Below are positions 34,974 through 47,280 of a DNA stretch of 64,000 nt, piece by piece. The stretch spans positions 60,466,709 to 60,530,708 of the forward strand of contig CM043971.1 of assembly GCA_014529385.2 (NCBI GenBank). The letters are read 5' to 3'. The translations under genes were made by a program, and so were the position numbers. The notes beneath the pieces were generated by a model. The model saw only the letters and a program-made list of their open reading frames with translations, ran no database searches and was not told the origin of the DNA. This DNA comes from Adiantum capillus-veneris (taxonomy: Eukaryota > Streptophyta > Polypodiopsida > Polypodiales > Pteridaceae). Position 1 is the first letter of the stretch. Every line of letters begins with the position of its first letter.

Positions 34974-35559
34974 ACTACTTTGGAAATGTGCATTAACAAA
35001 TTGGTTTAGTGAGAGGGTGGATTTTGGAGGGTTAATTTGGTGGCCAAAAAATTGAACCCCATTTTATGTTGTCCATTAAGTTAAGTGAAGAACGGGGGAA
35101 AGGGATTTCGATCTACGAAGTGGGGATCAAACTTGAGAGCGAGGGATTTGTGTAGCTTGTCAATACACTCATCTTAGGGAACACAGTGGCAGTTGTGCTT
35201 GGTCATAACCAGGAAGAAAGCGTCAGTGACCTTGAACCAAGGGTGAATTAAAGAACTCTCACTATTTGAACCTGGAAGGTAGAGTTCAATGGATTCAATT
35301 GGAAAGTTTTGAATCAATAAGAAAAGATATTTTGAGGTTAAGGGTTCCATATGAGAAAAAGTGAATGTTATCACCCCGTTGAGTTGGCATGAAAGAGCAG
35401 GAGGACACCTGTCTTGGTGTCCATCTCAAGCGGAAGGGATGACAAGAATCGTGGTGTATCCATTTAGAGATGGTGCAACTGGTGTTCCTTGGCATGGTCC
35501 TCACATTCTTCAATTGTTGAACCAAAAAAGTAAGCTCCTATACTTCCTCTTTCTTCCTT
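34974..35559. other. Unassigned interval
   Basis: A plus-strand stretch at about 35361-35532 is open and ends at GTAAGC, a possible splice donor, but I recognise nothing in its peptide. The gag fragment to the right may extend into it on the minus strand. Confidence 0.3.
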
Positions 35560-36620
35560 TTTAATTTCTTGAGATCTTTTTTGGATTTCTTATCCTGCTT
35601 CCTTCCCTTCTTCTTTCTTTCTTGATGTTTTGGAATCCTCATCCTCAAAATCTTCCTTTGAATCTCTTTTTAAATGCAAATCATCCTCCTCATCTTTTGA
35701 ATCCAAATCTAATTCCGTATCTGATCCCCCTACTCTCGTAAGCCTTAGCCTCTTTTCTACTTGATTGCCAAATCAACCAACCCATCACATCCCCTGGACA
35801 CATTATAACTTGCTACTGCATTCTTCAACTCCTTTCTTAATCTCAACATAAAATACACTGCCACCATCTCATTGGTTGGTCTTTCATCCACTTCCAGCTT
35901 GTTCAAGATTGGTTAAATTTTTTGGGCATAATCCTCCACTTTCAAATTCTTCTGCTTTATCTTTCTGATCTTCCTTTGCAATTCATTGGGCGTCTTATCA
36001 TCCCAAGAATGCAACCTTTTAGTGCAACAAAATTTACAAAAGAATTTTTTGAAAACCCATTAAGCCACTGCATGGCCTTCCCTTCCAAGATTGCTTGTAA
36101 ACTGTTGCAATTTCTCCGGATCCCCATACAGAAGGCTGTATCCGTCGACAACCCATTTTATTTGGAGCTGACCTATATGACAATCAAGGTCTTCATTCTT
36201 TTTTCCCTTGAATGTCCTGAACTTGACCATCAAATTTGAGATTCGGTTTGGTGCCACAACCATCCTCCTTGGTACAGGTTGGTTTCCTAAAACTATTGGA
36301 TTAAAAACCAACTTCCCTCTTGTTGTAAGTACCGCTTCTCTAGTAATCTGGGCAAAAAGAACATGGTGCCTTGCTCTTTGTTCTTTAAAAAATAATTTCT
36401 CCTTCATTCCAAACTCCAAATCATCTTCAACCTCCTTGTTTATTGGTGTCTGCTCTCCATCATCCCTATCATATTTTAATGGGGCAGGTTGATCAAATGG
36501 ATGGTTATGCTACTCCCATCTACAGTCATCCTCTTCCCCTTCTACCAGCTTTTGGGCTACAGAGTGCATGAAATACACATCCACTAAACTTATTGATTCC
36601 CTATCGGACATACATTCCTC
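35560..36620 (-). pseudogene. Gag of a minus-strand gypsy
   Basis: Encodes a retrotransposon gag core: FKGKKNEDLDCHIGQLQ, PEKLQQFTSNL, GKAMQWLNGFSKNSF, then a lysine-rich C-terminus (about 35560-35700). Stops and frameshifts interrupt it. It lies directly inside the LTR and primer site at 36678-37404. No protease or reverse transcriptase of this element follows, so the element is truncated at about 35560. Confidence 0.75.
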
Positions 36621-36677
36621 TCAATTAGTTCTTTTTTGGAGCTTGTTCTTAATCTTCCTTGAACAAACAAAAACCCG

Positions 36678-36689
36678 TAGGATCGCCAA
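36678..36689 (-). other. Primer binding site of the minus-strand gypsy
   Basis: TTGGCGATCCTAC on the minus strand directly follows the LTR end, a usual plant gypsy type. Confidence 0.6.
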
Positions 36690-37404
36690 TGTTAGTGTTA
36701 GGAAATAAGACGTAGCTAAATAGATAATTGAGTAGATTACTTAATGGAGAGAGACAGATTTATATACACGAGATTATAGAGTAGAGAGAGGGTGAGAGAG
36801 AGTACACACGATATACGTGGTTCACCCAATGTGGGCCACGTCCACGGGAAAGCAGCCACTCAATGGCTTTAGTACTTCAAAACAAGAAGTAGTTTACAAA
36901 GGGATTATACCCTTAATGGAGCTCCCACCTTGCTTCACTCTCACCACCTCACACTCACCTTGTTGCATCAACTTCACACTATGAAATGTGTGTAGAAATG
37001 GCCTCCTTTTATAGGCCAAAAGGGCTGCCCTCTCTTATGAGAGACAGCCATGTGTAGCCGCCCTTGTGCGAATAAGTCCAAATCGGACCCTCCAATCCGC
37101 CTATGTGTGGCCGCCCTTGAGAAGACAAGTCCGCTTTTGAATTCGGCCACTGGCCACCGGCCATTGACTTCCGACCACCGGCCATCGGCCATTGACTACT
37201 GGCCACCGGCCAACCGACCGGTTGTTTTCCGACCACTTTCTGGCCGCCGTCCGGCCATAATATTCCGGCGAAAAACAAGTCTCGGGGGCCTCCGCCCCCG
37301 AGCCCTTTAAAGTTGCCCCTGATTCTTGTCCGTGAAAATTTTGGTTTCCGGTGAGTGATTTTCCTTCACGCACGATGGCTTCTCCTCATAATGGGGGCCT
37401 TACA
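36690..37404 (-). repeat. 5' LTR of the minus-strand gypsy
   Basis: Starts TGTAAGGCC and ends CTAACA on the minus strand, 715 bp, followed by a primer site and gag. The GC-rich part at about 37140-37260 has repeated GGCCACCGGCCA-like units. The partner LTR is not in the window. Confidence 0.75.
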
Positions 37405-37707
37405 AATGTGCGCTTTTACCACAGAAAATTACAAGGGTAAATCAGGCTCCATACTTAATAGTTAGCTATGATGATACATAAGTAATTAACCACATAGACA
37501 ACGGAACATACACAATAATTGAGATGAGACAAAACAAGACCCTTCTTATTCATTGATTGTGTGGAGCAAGATAACAAAAACTTTATCTAGGAAACTGAAC
37601 AACGTAGCTTTCAAGATCACATGAGACTCCCAAGATAGCCACACAGACATGAAGATTAAAAGAGACTTTAGACCTTAAACCTTATAAGAAATGACTAGAT
37701 ATGCCTT
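37405..37707. other. Unassigned interval
   Basis: Nothing recognised between the gypsy LTR and the 169-bp duplication. Confidence 0.3.
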
Positions 37708-38045
37708 TTACAATGTCGCCCTTAGTTTGATCTCACTTTCACAAGCTAGCGAAGCTTGTTTTACAATCCTATTGGTGTGTCAAATTTGTTTCTTTGAGCT
37801 CTACAAGACTACACTATATACAGATCTGTTGATATCTTGTTGACTTACAACATCAAATTTTGAGATGGCACAAAAATTACAATGTCGCCCTTAGTTTGAT
37901 CTCACTTTCACAAGCTAGCGAAGCTTGTTTTACAATCCTATTGGTGTGTCAAATTTGTTTCTTTGAGCTCTACAAGACTACACTATATACAGATCTGTTG
38001 ATATCTTGTTGACTTACAACATCAAATTTTGAGATGGCACAAAAA
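37708..38045 (+). repeat. Perfect 169-bp tandem duplication
   Basis: 37708-37876 and 37877-38045 appear identical base for base. The unit is noncoding. Confidence 0.95.
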
Positions 38046-40504
38046 GGGTGATGCAAAGGATGCAAGAATGAGCAGTGAGATTCAAAATGTTCCTCTTATT
38101 TTCAGGAATGCAGCTATCCAAAACAATCCTCAAAATGATTGTCAAGCTAGTTTTAATTGTTGTTTTCTCTTTTTTTACCATACTTTGAATATCATGGCAT
38201 TTTTCCGCATTTAGCATGTCTTTTGTGTAATTAACTACATACACTTATCGTAGACTATGAAATGCTTAAATTAGCAATGCTAGATTGTAAAAAAAAGGCT
38301 TTGTTTGATGTGTTGTTTTGTCAAGTGAGGTTGATTGCGTAATGGTTATCTTCCCATTTGTGCAAATAAGCAACATAAGTCACGTAAAAAACAATTTAAA
38401 ACAAAATACGTTGTGATTGAGATAGATATTAGAGAATATGCTAAAACGCGTCAAAGTGCACACTTAGTTTGCATATAGACAAAGATTTGCAGCTCATTGC
38501 CTCTAAATTAGGATTCGTCTAAAACTAGGAGTATGAATAATCATTCTTTGGAGGTGTTTATCAAGAGAAAATGTTGATATTTTGTATTGTTGCAATGCTT
38601 GAAAATGTGTAAACATGTACTCTTCCCCCTTCATAGATGACTTGGTAATGAGGACAATAGTAGGACCAAGAGCGGGGCCCTAGTCAACTTCCCTCTCACA
38701 TTGCTAGGTTTTTTGGCATCCTTTCATGGATTGAGGTGTCCAGAGGGTGCCTAGTACTGTATGAGCACATGCTAGTGGGGTTGGAGCCCCACCTGTTAAG
38801 GAGACGGACCACTTAAGGAGACGGACCCTTAGAGGATGAATGACAAGGTAGCTTAGCCCCCTTGACTACCTAAGAAGAGGCAGTATGGTCTATTAGGTAG
38901 AACACGTTTTAGTTGAGAGTCCATAATGCTAGAAATGCTTAGGATACACAACGAATGTAGAATTTGTAGCCTTAGATGAGGCCAATTAGACCCAAGTACA
39001 AACACTTGTAAAAATATTTTGGTAATAGCAAATTATGTTTTCATTTCAATGTCTATTGCGTTTAAGGATATTTTAACAAGCTTGTGGAATTACCTGATTA
39101 AGCAACCTATTTATATGTGTGCCACAATAGTGTGGTAGGTTACTTAGAAAACAAAACTATTGGGCGAGTGAGTGGATGCTTGAAAGCAGCTGGAAAGTGG
39201 GTTGATGGATGCTTGAAAGTGGCATCCTTTGGACGAGTGGACTCAATGAGTTGGGTAACTTTCCAGTAGCTAGATGCTAGGTATTTGGAGTCTAAGACAA
39301 GGTTGGTTTGCAAAACAAATTGATAGTTGTGACTATTAAATGTGGCGGAAAAAGTGTTCATTATTTGAGTAGACTATTTAACTTGCTCTTAGATGACTAG
39401 GACCTTGACAAATCTGGGACTTTTTGTAGCCACATTTCCTTGTAAGGTAGAGCTATATTTTTTCTATTTTTTTTGTGGGTGCAAATTTTGACAACGAGAG
39501 CTGAACTGCATGCATAAGGGGAATTTTGGACCTAGTGGACTACCAAAATAAGCCTCTTAGTGCATATTGAGAGGAGCCATTATACTGCTATTAGGGCATA
39601 ACATATTGTTTAAAAAATATTTCTTGATGTTTTTTTTCTTGATTGAGGATTGAGACAACCTATGTTATCTATAGGAGGATGAAGACAGGATGCCTACTAC
39701 AAACAATTTTGGGTGTTTAAGTATACGTTCTCTAGAGCTTTCCAACAATCGCTCCACAACTCTTGGGTCTACAATGAAGCTGATCAAGTAGTGCCGTGAG
39801 ATGTTTAGTCCATTTTTTTATCATAATCAAAGGGGACTACCACCTCTTTTAGAAAGCTATTTCCTTTTGGAAGTAGCTAAGGATCCTCCCCACTATAGGA
39901 CAATAGATGTTGTTGAATTTAATGCTTTGGTTTATTTAACACCAAGATAGGATCTAGGCCAAAAACACATTGTGCATATTTTGGATACAAATTAATGATA
40001 GAAATTTTTTGTGTCCAATAGTCTCTTGTAATGTGTATTGTTCTAAGTAATGTTGTGTACAATTCAAAGCGCACTTGGATCCGTATTCATGTTTGAGACT
40101 GTATGCAGGTCTTTGCGCTTCTTGCTATCTTGAATAATCTTTGAGATTGTGTAGGTCTCCTAGCTACACTTTCCACAACACCATGATGCTCATCATTGAC
40201 AAAGACCCTTGGGGATTTATGATGGATACTTGGGATGGATTGGCTAGTGAAAAAGGGACATATTCATAACTATAAGGCAAGTATCTCATTTGAAAACAAG
40301 AGGGAAATAGGGTGATAGTTTATGGTGAAACGGAGAAGAAAATCCCACCTTGTGCAAAGCTAATTAACTTCTCAAGGGAGCAAGGAAGGGACAACACATC
40401 TATCTCATCAAAGTAGAGGAATCCAACACTAAGTGTGCCCCCCCATGGATTATAGAATTCCATATGTTTTCCATGAGAACTAAAGACTCTTCCAACCTCT
40501 AGAG
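38046..40504. other. Unassigned 2.5-kb interval
   Basis: No gene or known element end recognised on either strand. A short direct repeat TTAAGGAGACGGACC occurs twice at about 38798-38830. Base content is like the surrounding old transposon sequence. Confidence 0.4.
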
Positions 40505-40973
40505 AAGCATTCTTTGATGACATACTTATTCACTCCAAGTCAAAGAAAGAGCCTGAAAACCATGTGCGTACTATTCTTGCAATTTTATGTGAGCACAAGC
40601 TTTATGCTAAAAGGAGTAAATGTAACTTTTTCACACCCAAAATAGATTATCTTTGATTCATTGTCTCCAAGGATGGAATTTCAATAGATCCTGCAAAATT
40701 GAAGGATATATTAGAATGTAAAACTCTTAGGCCAGTCAATGAGATTTTTGGATTCTTAGGAATCATTGGATGGAAAAGAATCTTCATCAAAGGTTATACA
40801 CAAATTGCATCTGTGATTGATCTCCCTAAGAAGGAATCCAAGATAGAATATTTACCTATTCATAGACAAAGTTATGAGCACTTAAAGTTCATCCTTACTT
40901 CAATATGAGTCTTAAATCTCCCAAAGTTCACTAAGGAATATGAGTAGTCTTGCTCTTGGAGGTATATTATCTC
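40505..40973 (+). pseudogene. Old gypsy: end of RT and start of RNase H
   Basis: Begins at the catalytic block as FFDDILIHSKSKKEPENHV, then LCEHKLYAKRSKCNFF, FIVSKDGISIDPAKL and GFLGIIGWKRIFIKGYTQIA, with stops. It joins unrelated sequence at about 40500, so the N-terminal half of reverse transcriptase is lost. Copia-3 interrupts it at 40973; it resumes at 49681. Confidence 0.85.
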
Positions 40974-41326
40974 TATGAACAGATAGAGAAGGAGAGAGCT
41001 TAAGATCTTGCAAGCACGCACGCACACACACAAAGAAGGAGGCAAAAGAATGTACTTCTTCTTCTTCAAAAACTCAAGATAAGAGGTCTACAAAACATAA
41101 GAGAAAATAAAACATAAAAGGGGAACCAGTACAATGGTCTAGTCTAAACCAATAGTGAGTGAGGTGAGTAGATAAGTATGCCATCAGTTCGGTAGGTAGA
41201 CCAGCTCGGTGTAGTCTAGCTATAGTATCACTAGAAGATATGCGTATCCACCAAGGCATGCCAATGATGATGACTGTCGGTGGTAGTCATCCAAGAGTCA
41301 TACATGTTGAGCTTGACATCGCAACA
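40974..41326 (-). repeat. 3' LTR of Copia-3
   Basis: 353 bp, ending CATCGCAACA, followed by CTCCCCCTC, the polypurine tract read from the other strand. The first bases are TATG instead of the TGTC of the partner. Confidence 0.8.
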
Positions 41327-41339
41327 CTCCCCCTCAAGC

Positions 41340-41680
41340 TCAACACCATCTCTTGTATGCCAAGAATTGCTCAAAATTTTGTAGCTTTGCCGCTCCAAGG
41401 GCCTTCATGAAGATATCTGCAACATTCTCATCCATTGCCATGTACTCCATGTCAATGTCTCCTGCTAAGACCCTCTCTATGATGAAGTGGTAGTGCATCT
41501 CAATGTGCTTTGTCTTGGCATGGTGACAGTGGGTTTCATGCCAAATGTATGCTGCTAAGGTTGGCACAATAAATGACAACCGACCTCTCTACGTGTACTC
41601 CAAAGTCGTGAAGTAGCAATCCTAGCCATGCTACCTAACATGCCGCCACTGCAACACCCTTGCACTCTGCCTCTGAATTC
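41340..41680 (-). pseudogene. Copia-3 RNase H end
   Basis: Encodes AKTKHIEMHYHFIIERVL, DIDMEYMAMDENVADIF and MKALGAAKLQNFEQF, the usual end of copia pol. The AEY block is at about 41650-41680, where it joins integrase sequence. The joint removes the rest of RNase H and all of reverse transcriptase. Confidence 0.85.
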
Positions 41681-41946
41681 CATAATTTTTAAGAAAATCA
41701 TTGGATTCATGGGAGAAGTATTATCCCCATCCTTTTGAATTTAGGCACTTTACATGTTTCCCAGTTTGTTTTTCAACCATAACTTTGAAATTTTGAAAAT
41801 GCATAAACACCTCACTTTTTTGCTTCATGAAGTAGACCCATACTTTCCTCGTATGGTCATCAATGAAACTCACATAGTATCTACATCCACCCACAAATGC
41901 AGCCTTTGTTGGACCCCATATATCTATATGCACTAAATCCAATGCA
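41681..41946 (-). pseudogene. Copia-3 integrase, distal piece
   Basis: Reads HALDLVHIDIWGPTKAA, YVSFIDDHTRKVWVYFMKQK and VEKQTGKHVKCLNSKG, close to Copia-1 integrase. The frame is cut on the right by Copia-4 and resumes at 47502. Confidence 0.88.
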
Positions 41947-42164
41947 TGAAGTCGCGGAGCGGAGCGTGGGTCGACTCTCTCACACACACACACACAGTGA
42001 GCTTACACAGTACAGTACGCAGAGAACTGTTAGAAGGGTTATCTCCCAATTCCCTTAGTATTCACAAAGTATAAGTTAGTATATACAAAGAGTTAGAGGG
42101 AAGTGAGTTAGGCGGGCGGCCAGCCATATCCACATAAGAGGCCACTTGGGCTTTAATCCCAACA
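41947..42164 (-). repeat. 3' LTR of Copia-4
   Basis: 218 bp, TGAAGTCG to CCCAACA on the plus strand, with a CA run. Confidence 0.95.
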
Positions 42165-42248
42165 ACCTCCCACTTAAAGTCCAATGTGGCACTTTAAGTA
42201 ACTGTAAATCTATGAACATAAATGTACAAAGATTTACATGGCTGCCAT

Positions 42249-42446
42249 CTATCCAATGCCCAATAACTCATGACAATGCACAAATCCCTCTCCTGGAAGT
42301 CCCTTTGTGAGTAGATCAGCAGGATTGTCCTTGGTGTGGATCTTCAGCAGTTGTATCTGCTTGTCTTCAAGTACTTCCCTAATGAAGTGATATTTGACAT
42401 CAATATGCTTAGTCTTCGAATGGAACACTGGATTCTTTGCCAATTA
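42249..42446 (-). pseudogene. Copia-4 RNase H tail after a stop
   Basis: LAKNPVFHSKTKHIDVKYHF and DLLTKGLPGEGF continue the pol frame after TAA at 42444-42446. Relatives read AIQLAKN, so CAA became TAA. Confidence 0.9.
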
Positions 42447-43772
42447 TATAGCACTTTGACTATCACAATATAACTCTGGCATATCTACTTTGATTCCCAA
42501 GTCTGCAACCAATCTACCAAGCCAAATAGCTTCTTTGCATGCCTCATTTGTTGCAACATACTCAGCTTCTGTAGTAGACTGCGTAACACAATCTTGTAAT
42601 CGAGATCGCCATGATATGGCACCTCCAGCCAATGTAAAGACATAGCCTGATGTAGATCTCCTCTTATCCAAGTCTCCTGCATAATCTGAGTCAGTGTATC
42701 CTCTGACACTCAAATCCTGACTACCATAGCATATGCGCATACTCTTTGTATGTTTTAAGTATCTCATGATACCTTTCACTACCTCCCAATGTTTCTTGCC
42801 GGGATTTGACATATATCTGCTAACCACTCCCACTGCAAATGCAATATCCGGATGTGTAGCAATCATTGCATACATCAAACTACCCACTGCAGACGCATAT
42901 GGAATCTTATCCATTTCAGCCTTTTCTTCCTCAGACACAGGACAATCTTGTTTGCTAAGTTTCACATATGGTGGCAATGGAACACTCAATGCCTTTCCCT
43001 TCTCCATATTGAAACGTTGCAAAACCTTGTCAATATACTCTGTTTGAGATAACCAAATCAACTTCTTTGATCTGTCTCTCTCAATGCGCATACCAAGTAT
43101 ATGACTTGCCTCACCCATGTCTTTCATGTCAAACGATTTTGCCATCTTTGACTTCAAAGCTGAAATTTCTTGCAAGTGTTTGCCAGCAATCAACATGTCA
43201 TCCACATACAAAATAAGGATCAGCCAACTACCATCGTTAGCCTTCTTTGTATATAGACAGTGATCAAACTCACTACGTTTGTAGCCTTGAGAAAGCATAA
43301 ACTGGTGGAACTTATGGTACCATGCCCTCGGTGATTGTTTTAAGCCATAAAGACTCTTTAACAACTGGCATACCAAATGTTCCATGCCTTTCTCAACAAA
43401 CCCTTCTGGCTGCTGCATGTAAATTTCCACATCTAAATCACCATGCAAGAACGCTGTCTTGACATCCATTTGGTGCAACACCAAATCCAATATAGCAACC
43501 AATGCAAGAAAGCATCTCAATGTAGTCATCTTGACCACTGGAGAGAAGACTTCATCAAAGTCAATGCCTTGTTCTTGCTTAAAGCCCTTGGCAACAAGCC
43601 TTGCTTTGTACTTTGGCTGACTATCATGAGCGGTGATCTTATACCTGTAAACCCATTTACAAGGTAGAGCCTTTTTGCCCTGTGGTAATTTAACCAACTT
43701 CCATGTCTGGTTTTTATGCAGAGCTGTCATCTCTGACTGCATGGCCAACTGCCATTTTTTCGAGTCAACCAC
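42447..43772 (-). CDS. Copia-4 reverse transcriptase and RNase H
   Basis: Runs in the same frame as the upstream Gag-integrase ORF, just after a TAA. It holds KKALPCKWVYRYK, ARLVAKGFKQEQGIDFDEVF, HQMDVKTAFLHGDL, the catalytic LILYVDDMLIAG, then RNase H GYTDSDYAGDLDKRRSTSGY, STTEAEYVA and CDSQSAI. All catalytic residues look intact. Reverse transcriptase makes the DNA copy; RNase H removes the RNA. A GTG is at the first codon, but translation would in truth need read-through of the TAA or an intact source copy elsewhere. Confidence 0.9.
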
Positions 43773-46223
43773 TTATAATGCTTCCTTGTAACAAGATGGT
43801 TCTCCGCAATCTGTGAGCATGACATAATTTAGAGATGGCACATAACGATCAGGTGGTTTGGAGACACGCTCAGAACGTCTCACCACAACTGATTCTGCCT
43901 CTCTAGCCACTATAGGCTGTTCCTGAGCCTGACCATGCTGTCTTGATGTGCTAGCACTAGGTCCATCTTCCCTGAAGACAACTCTTCTGATCTCCTGTGT
44001 CTTCTCTGGCTTAGCGTGAAACTTGGCTTCATTGAAATGCACATCATTGCTACGAATAAGCTTTCTGGATTCAGGATCCCAAAGCCGGTAACCCATCTCG
44101 CCCGATTCTCCGTAGCCAAGAAATATACACTTCTTGCTCTTTGGTTCTAACTTATTTCTGAACTCCTTAGGAATATGGCTATAAGCTTCACAACCAAAGA
44201 CTCTGAGATGCTTATACGAAGGTGCCTTGCCTGTCCATAGCATCTCGGCCATTGCACTCTTATCCAGAACCCTACTAGGAGACCTGTTGATCAAATGGAC
44301 TGCTGTAGCCACTGCTTCCGCCCAAAATCCATCAGGCAACTCATCATTTGACAACATGCTTCTGACCTTCTCTTGTATGGTCCTATTCATACGTTCTGCA
44401 ACCCCATTTTGTGAAGGATTATATGGTGCAGTAAGTTCCCGCTTAATCCCTTTTGCTTCACAAAAGTCTTGAAAAGCTTTGGAAACGTACTCTCCACCAT
44501 TGTCAGTTCTCAAGCACTTCAGCTTCTGACCACTCTGATTCTCCACCAACTGCAAGAATGTCTTAAAGACCTTGAGCACCTCATCCTTGTGCTTCAAGAA
44601 GTAAACCCATACTTTGCGAGAATAGTCATCTATTAATGTACAAAAGTACGCTGCTCCCCCTAGTGACAAACTAGGCATTGGTCCGCATAGATCACTGTGT
44701 ACAAGAGCTAACCGTTCGTCCCTACGATTCCTCTTTGATCTGTGCGGTTCCTGTGTTTGCTTACCATAAACACAATGCTCACAAAACTCGAAATCTTGAA
44801 ATGAAAAGCCAGGAAAATAACCATAATGAGAAAGTATTTCCATTCCTCTTTTTGATATATGTACCAACCTACGATGCCACAGTGACACACTTGGCTGCTC
44901 AATCACATTAATTACATGGTTTTTAACCTCTGAAACATGTAAAGTGTACAGAGTTCCTGACTTGCTGCCATGTGCTACAGTCATCGAACCTTTGGAGATC
45001 TTCCAAGCGTTGTTCCCAAAAACTGTCACATAACCCGCATCATCCAACTTCCCTGTACTAATCAAGCTCTTTCGGATTGCTGGAACATGTCTGACATTCT
45101 TGAGCCATAAAGAAGAGCCATTCTGAAACTTCAACTGCACATCTCCCACTCCAAGTATGTCACAAACCTGCTCATTGCCAAGTCTGACATAATCTTTAGT
45201 AGCCACATATGATGTAAACCACTCTTTGTGCGGAGAAACATGTAAAGATGCCCCTGAGTCGATAATCCAATCACTCATAGCATGTCCATCCTCTGCAGTC
45301 AAGAAAACAGAATCAAGATTGCTTGTAAGGAAGATGTCACCAGCTGCTATACCAGAATCACTGTCTGAACCAGATCCTGTGACATTCACCTCTTCAATCT
45401 TCACTGAACTCTTCTTTTCATCTTGCTCAGAGCTCTTTGTTTTTCCTTTTTCTTGTTTCCACTTCGTACAGTCTCGCTTCATGTGACCCTTCTTGCCACA
45501 ATGGTAGCATTCTATGTCATCCTTTGACTTCGAATCACGAGACTTACTTCGGTTTCGTGCCTTCTTACCCTTCTTCTCTTTAAACTGTTGTCTCCCTCGA
45601 ACGACCAAAGCACTATTGCCTTTGCCTTTGTCAATGTTCTTCCTGTTCACTTCCTCTGCGAGCAAGCTGCCTTCTACATTGGCACTTGTAAGACCTTCTG
45701 GCGCGACAGAATTACTTAACGCTGTACGAAAAGTATTCCAACTGTCTGGCAAAGTGATTAAGAGAAACATAGCCTTCACTGAATTTGGAAAGACTATCTC
45801 CTGTGCTGTTAACTGGCTGAAAATTGAGTGAAATTCATTCAGATGATTTGACATGGCTGTCCCTTCCTTCATCTTCAAATCCACCAATTTCTTGAGCCAG
45901 TAAATCTGAGAAGCAGCACTTTGTTTCTCGTACATATCACATAGCTTTTGCCATACGCCATACGCTGTAGTCTCTTCTGCTACGTTGAAGTAAACATTTT
46001 CTGCCAGTGTCAGCATGATTGTGGAACAAGCTAACTCGTCAAGCTCTTCCCACTCATCTTCAGCCATACCTTCTGGTCTCTCCCCTTTGAGCTTCAGTGG
46101 CTTCACTTGTTTTTTCTGCACCAAAACCTGCCAAATCTGCTTCTTCCAGAATGGAAAGTTTGTGCCATCCAGCTTCTTTATGTTGTAAAGAGTCTCACTT
46201 TGAGAAGATGCCATATCTGCCAA
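43773..46223 (-). CDS. Copia-4 Gag, protease and integrase
   Basis: An 816-codon ORF from ATG. Gag (MADMASSQSETLYNIKKL start, LDGTNFPFWKK) is followed by a basic linker and the CCHC knuckle CYHCGKKGHMKRDC near residue 240, protease IIDSGASLHV near 320, and integrase with WHRRLVH and CEHCVYGKQ, HSDLCGP, RTDNGGEY and SQNGVAERMN. It ends EAL-TAA at 43773-43775, then the frame goes on as VVDSKKWQLAM. One changed base (CAA or GAA to TAA) therefore separates it from reverse transcriptase. The LTRs suggest recent insertion. Confidence 0.94.
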   Translation of the reverse strand: MADMASSQSETLYNIKKLDGTNFPFWKKQIWQVLVQKKQVKPLKLKGERPEGMAEDEWEELDELACSTIMLTLAENVYFNVAEETTAYGVWQKLCDMYEKQSAASQIYWLKKLVDLKMKEGTAMSNHLNEFHSIFSQLTAQEIVFPNSVKAMFLLITLPDSWNTFRTALSNSVAPEGLTSANVEGSLLAEEVNRKNIDKGKGNSALVVRGRQQFKEKKGKKARNRSKSRDSKSKDDIECYHCGKKGHMKRDCTKWKQEKGKTKSSEQDEKKSSVKIEEVNVTGSGSDSDSGIAAGDIFLTSNLDSVFLTAEDGHAMSDWIIDSGASLHVSPHKEWFTSYVATKDYVRLGNEQVCDILGVGDVQLKFQNGSSLWLKNVRHVPAIRKSLISTGKLDDAGYVTVFGNNAWKISKGSMTVAHGSKSGTLYTLHVSEVKNHVINVIEQPSVSLWHRRLVHISKRGMEILSHYGYFPGFSFQDFEFCEHCVYGKQTQEPHRSKRNRRDERLALVHSDLCGPMPSLSLGGAAYFCTLIDDYSRKVWVYFLKHKDEVLKVFKTFLQLVENQSGQKLKCLRTDNGGEYVSKAFQDFCEAKGIKRELTAPYNPSQNGVAERMNRTIQEKVRSMLSNDELPDGFWAEAVATAVHLINRSPSRVLDKSAMAEMLWTGKAPSYKHLRVFGCEAYSHIPKEFRNKLEPKSKKCIFLGYGESGEMGYRLWDPESRKLIRSNDVHFNEAKFHAKPEKTQEIRRVVFREDGPSASTSRQHGQAQEQPIVAREAESVVVRRSERVSKPPDRYVPSLNYVMLTDCGEPSCYKEAL

Positions 46224-47266
46224 ACTGTTTACTCCTGAGAAAAATCCGGTAGAGTTTCCCCTGTAAACTGGCCTCTGTACACAGTAAACAAGCTGTAATC
46301 AACAAGCTGAACACCTCTCCTCAAGAACTGTCAGTATTTTGAAAATTTTTGACAGAGTCTCCCCTGTAAACTGAGCTCTGGGAACCAAAAGATAGCTCAA
46401 AAAACAATCATAAATAGCTGACCAGTGACAAATCTAAAAAATCTCTGTAATATGCTGTCCTGTAAGCATACACTGTCTCCTCTCTGGGCGATGACAGAAC
46501 CTGTATCTGTCTCAAGACTGAACCCTGAACAATGCCTCAACGGCCTGACGCATAAGATGCAATCCAGTGTCTACACAAAGTCATACATCCTAAGGGATAA
46601 AAGTCGCCGAAGAGGATGCGTGTAGAGGGAAACTCCAGCAACCTAATCCACCTCACACTGGGTAACCCAGCCCCCAGTGCTTGGCTTCAAAAAACCTCAC
46701 ACACGACCCTCTCAGATGGCTCAGCAAACTGCCCAGAACTAGCATACATCCTATAATAGACCAATCACTGTCCTATGACCGCTGTGGCGGTCTGTCTGCT
46801 AGCGTGACTCACAACTAGCAGACCCACAATCACAGTACATCAATCTGCAATACATGCCAGTGGTGTCAAGCCGTCGTATGGCCACACCTCCCCTGGAACC
46901 TGGCAAGCACAAGAAGTAACAATGCAGACTGCAATATATATATCTGATGATATATATGTGTACCTGGTCTATAGATGATGCTCTGAAGACTAATGAGTGA
47001 TGTATGTCGATGTTGATATTGATGTCGGCCACCTCCTGCTTGCCAATCTACACAAGACAGATTTCTTTGCGGCTGAAATCTATCTTCTGCTATAGTGCTC
47101 AGAACGAAATTCTGAGGGCATAAACGGCTTCGAAAGGGGGGTAAAACCCCAGGTCACCTACTGGAAACGCTCCCGGAACGCCGAGTGTGAATTTTTGAAC
47201 TCCGGATCCAGGATCTGCCGGAAAAGTGCGCGCGCGCGCGATTGCGCAAATCCGCACCGAACCAAG
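46224..47266 (-). other. Copia-4 untranslated leader
   Basis: About 1 kb between the primer site and gag, long for a copia element. It holds an alternating GC stretch (CG)6-7 at 47228-47240 and no ORF I can support. Confidence 0.6.
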
Positions 47267-47280
47267 GCTCTGATACCAAT

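Noticed and set aside
43443-45831. Plus-strand ORFs opposite Copia-4
   Set aside because: Antisense shadows of gag-pol.
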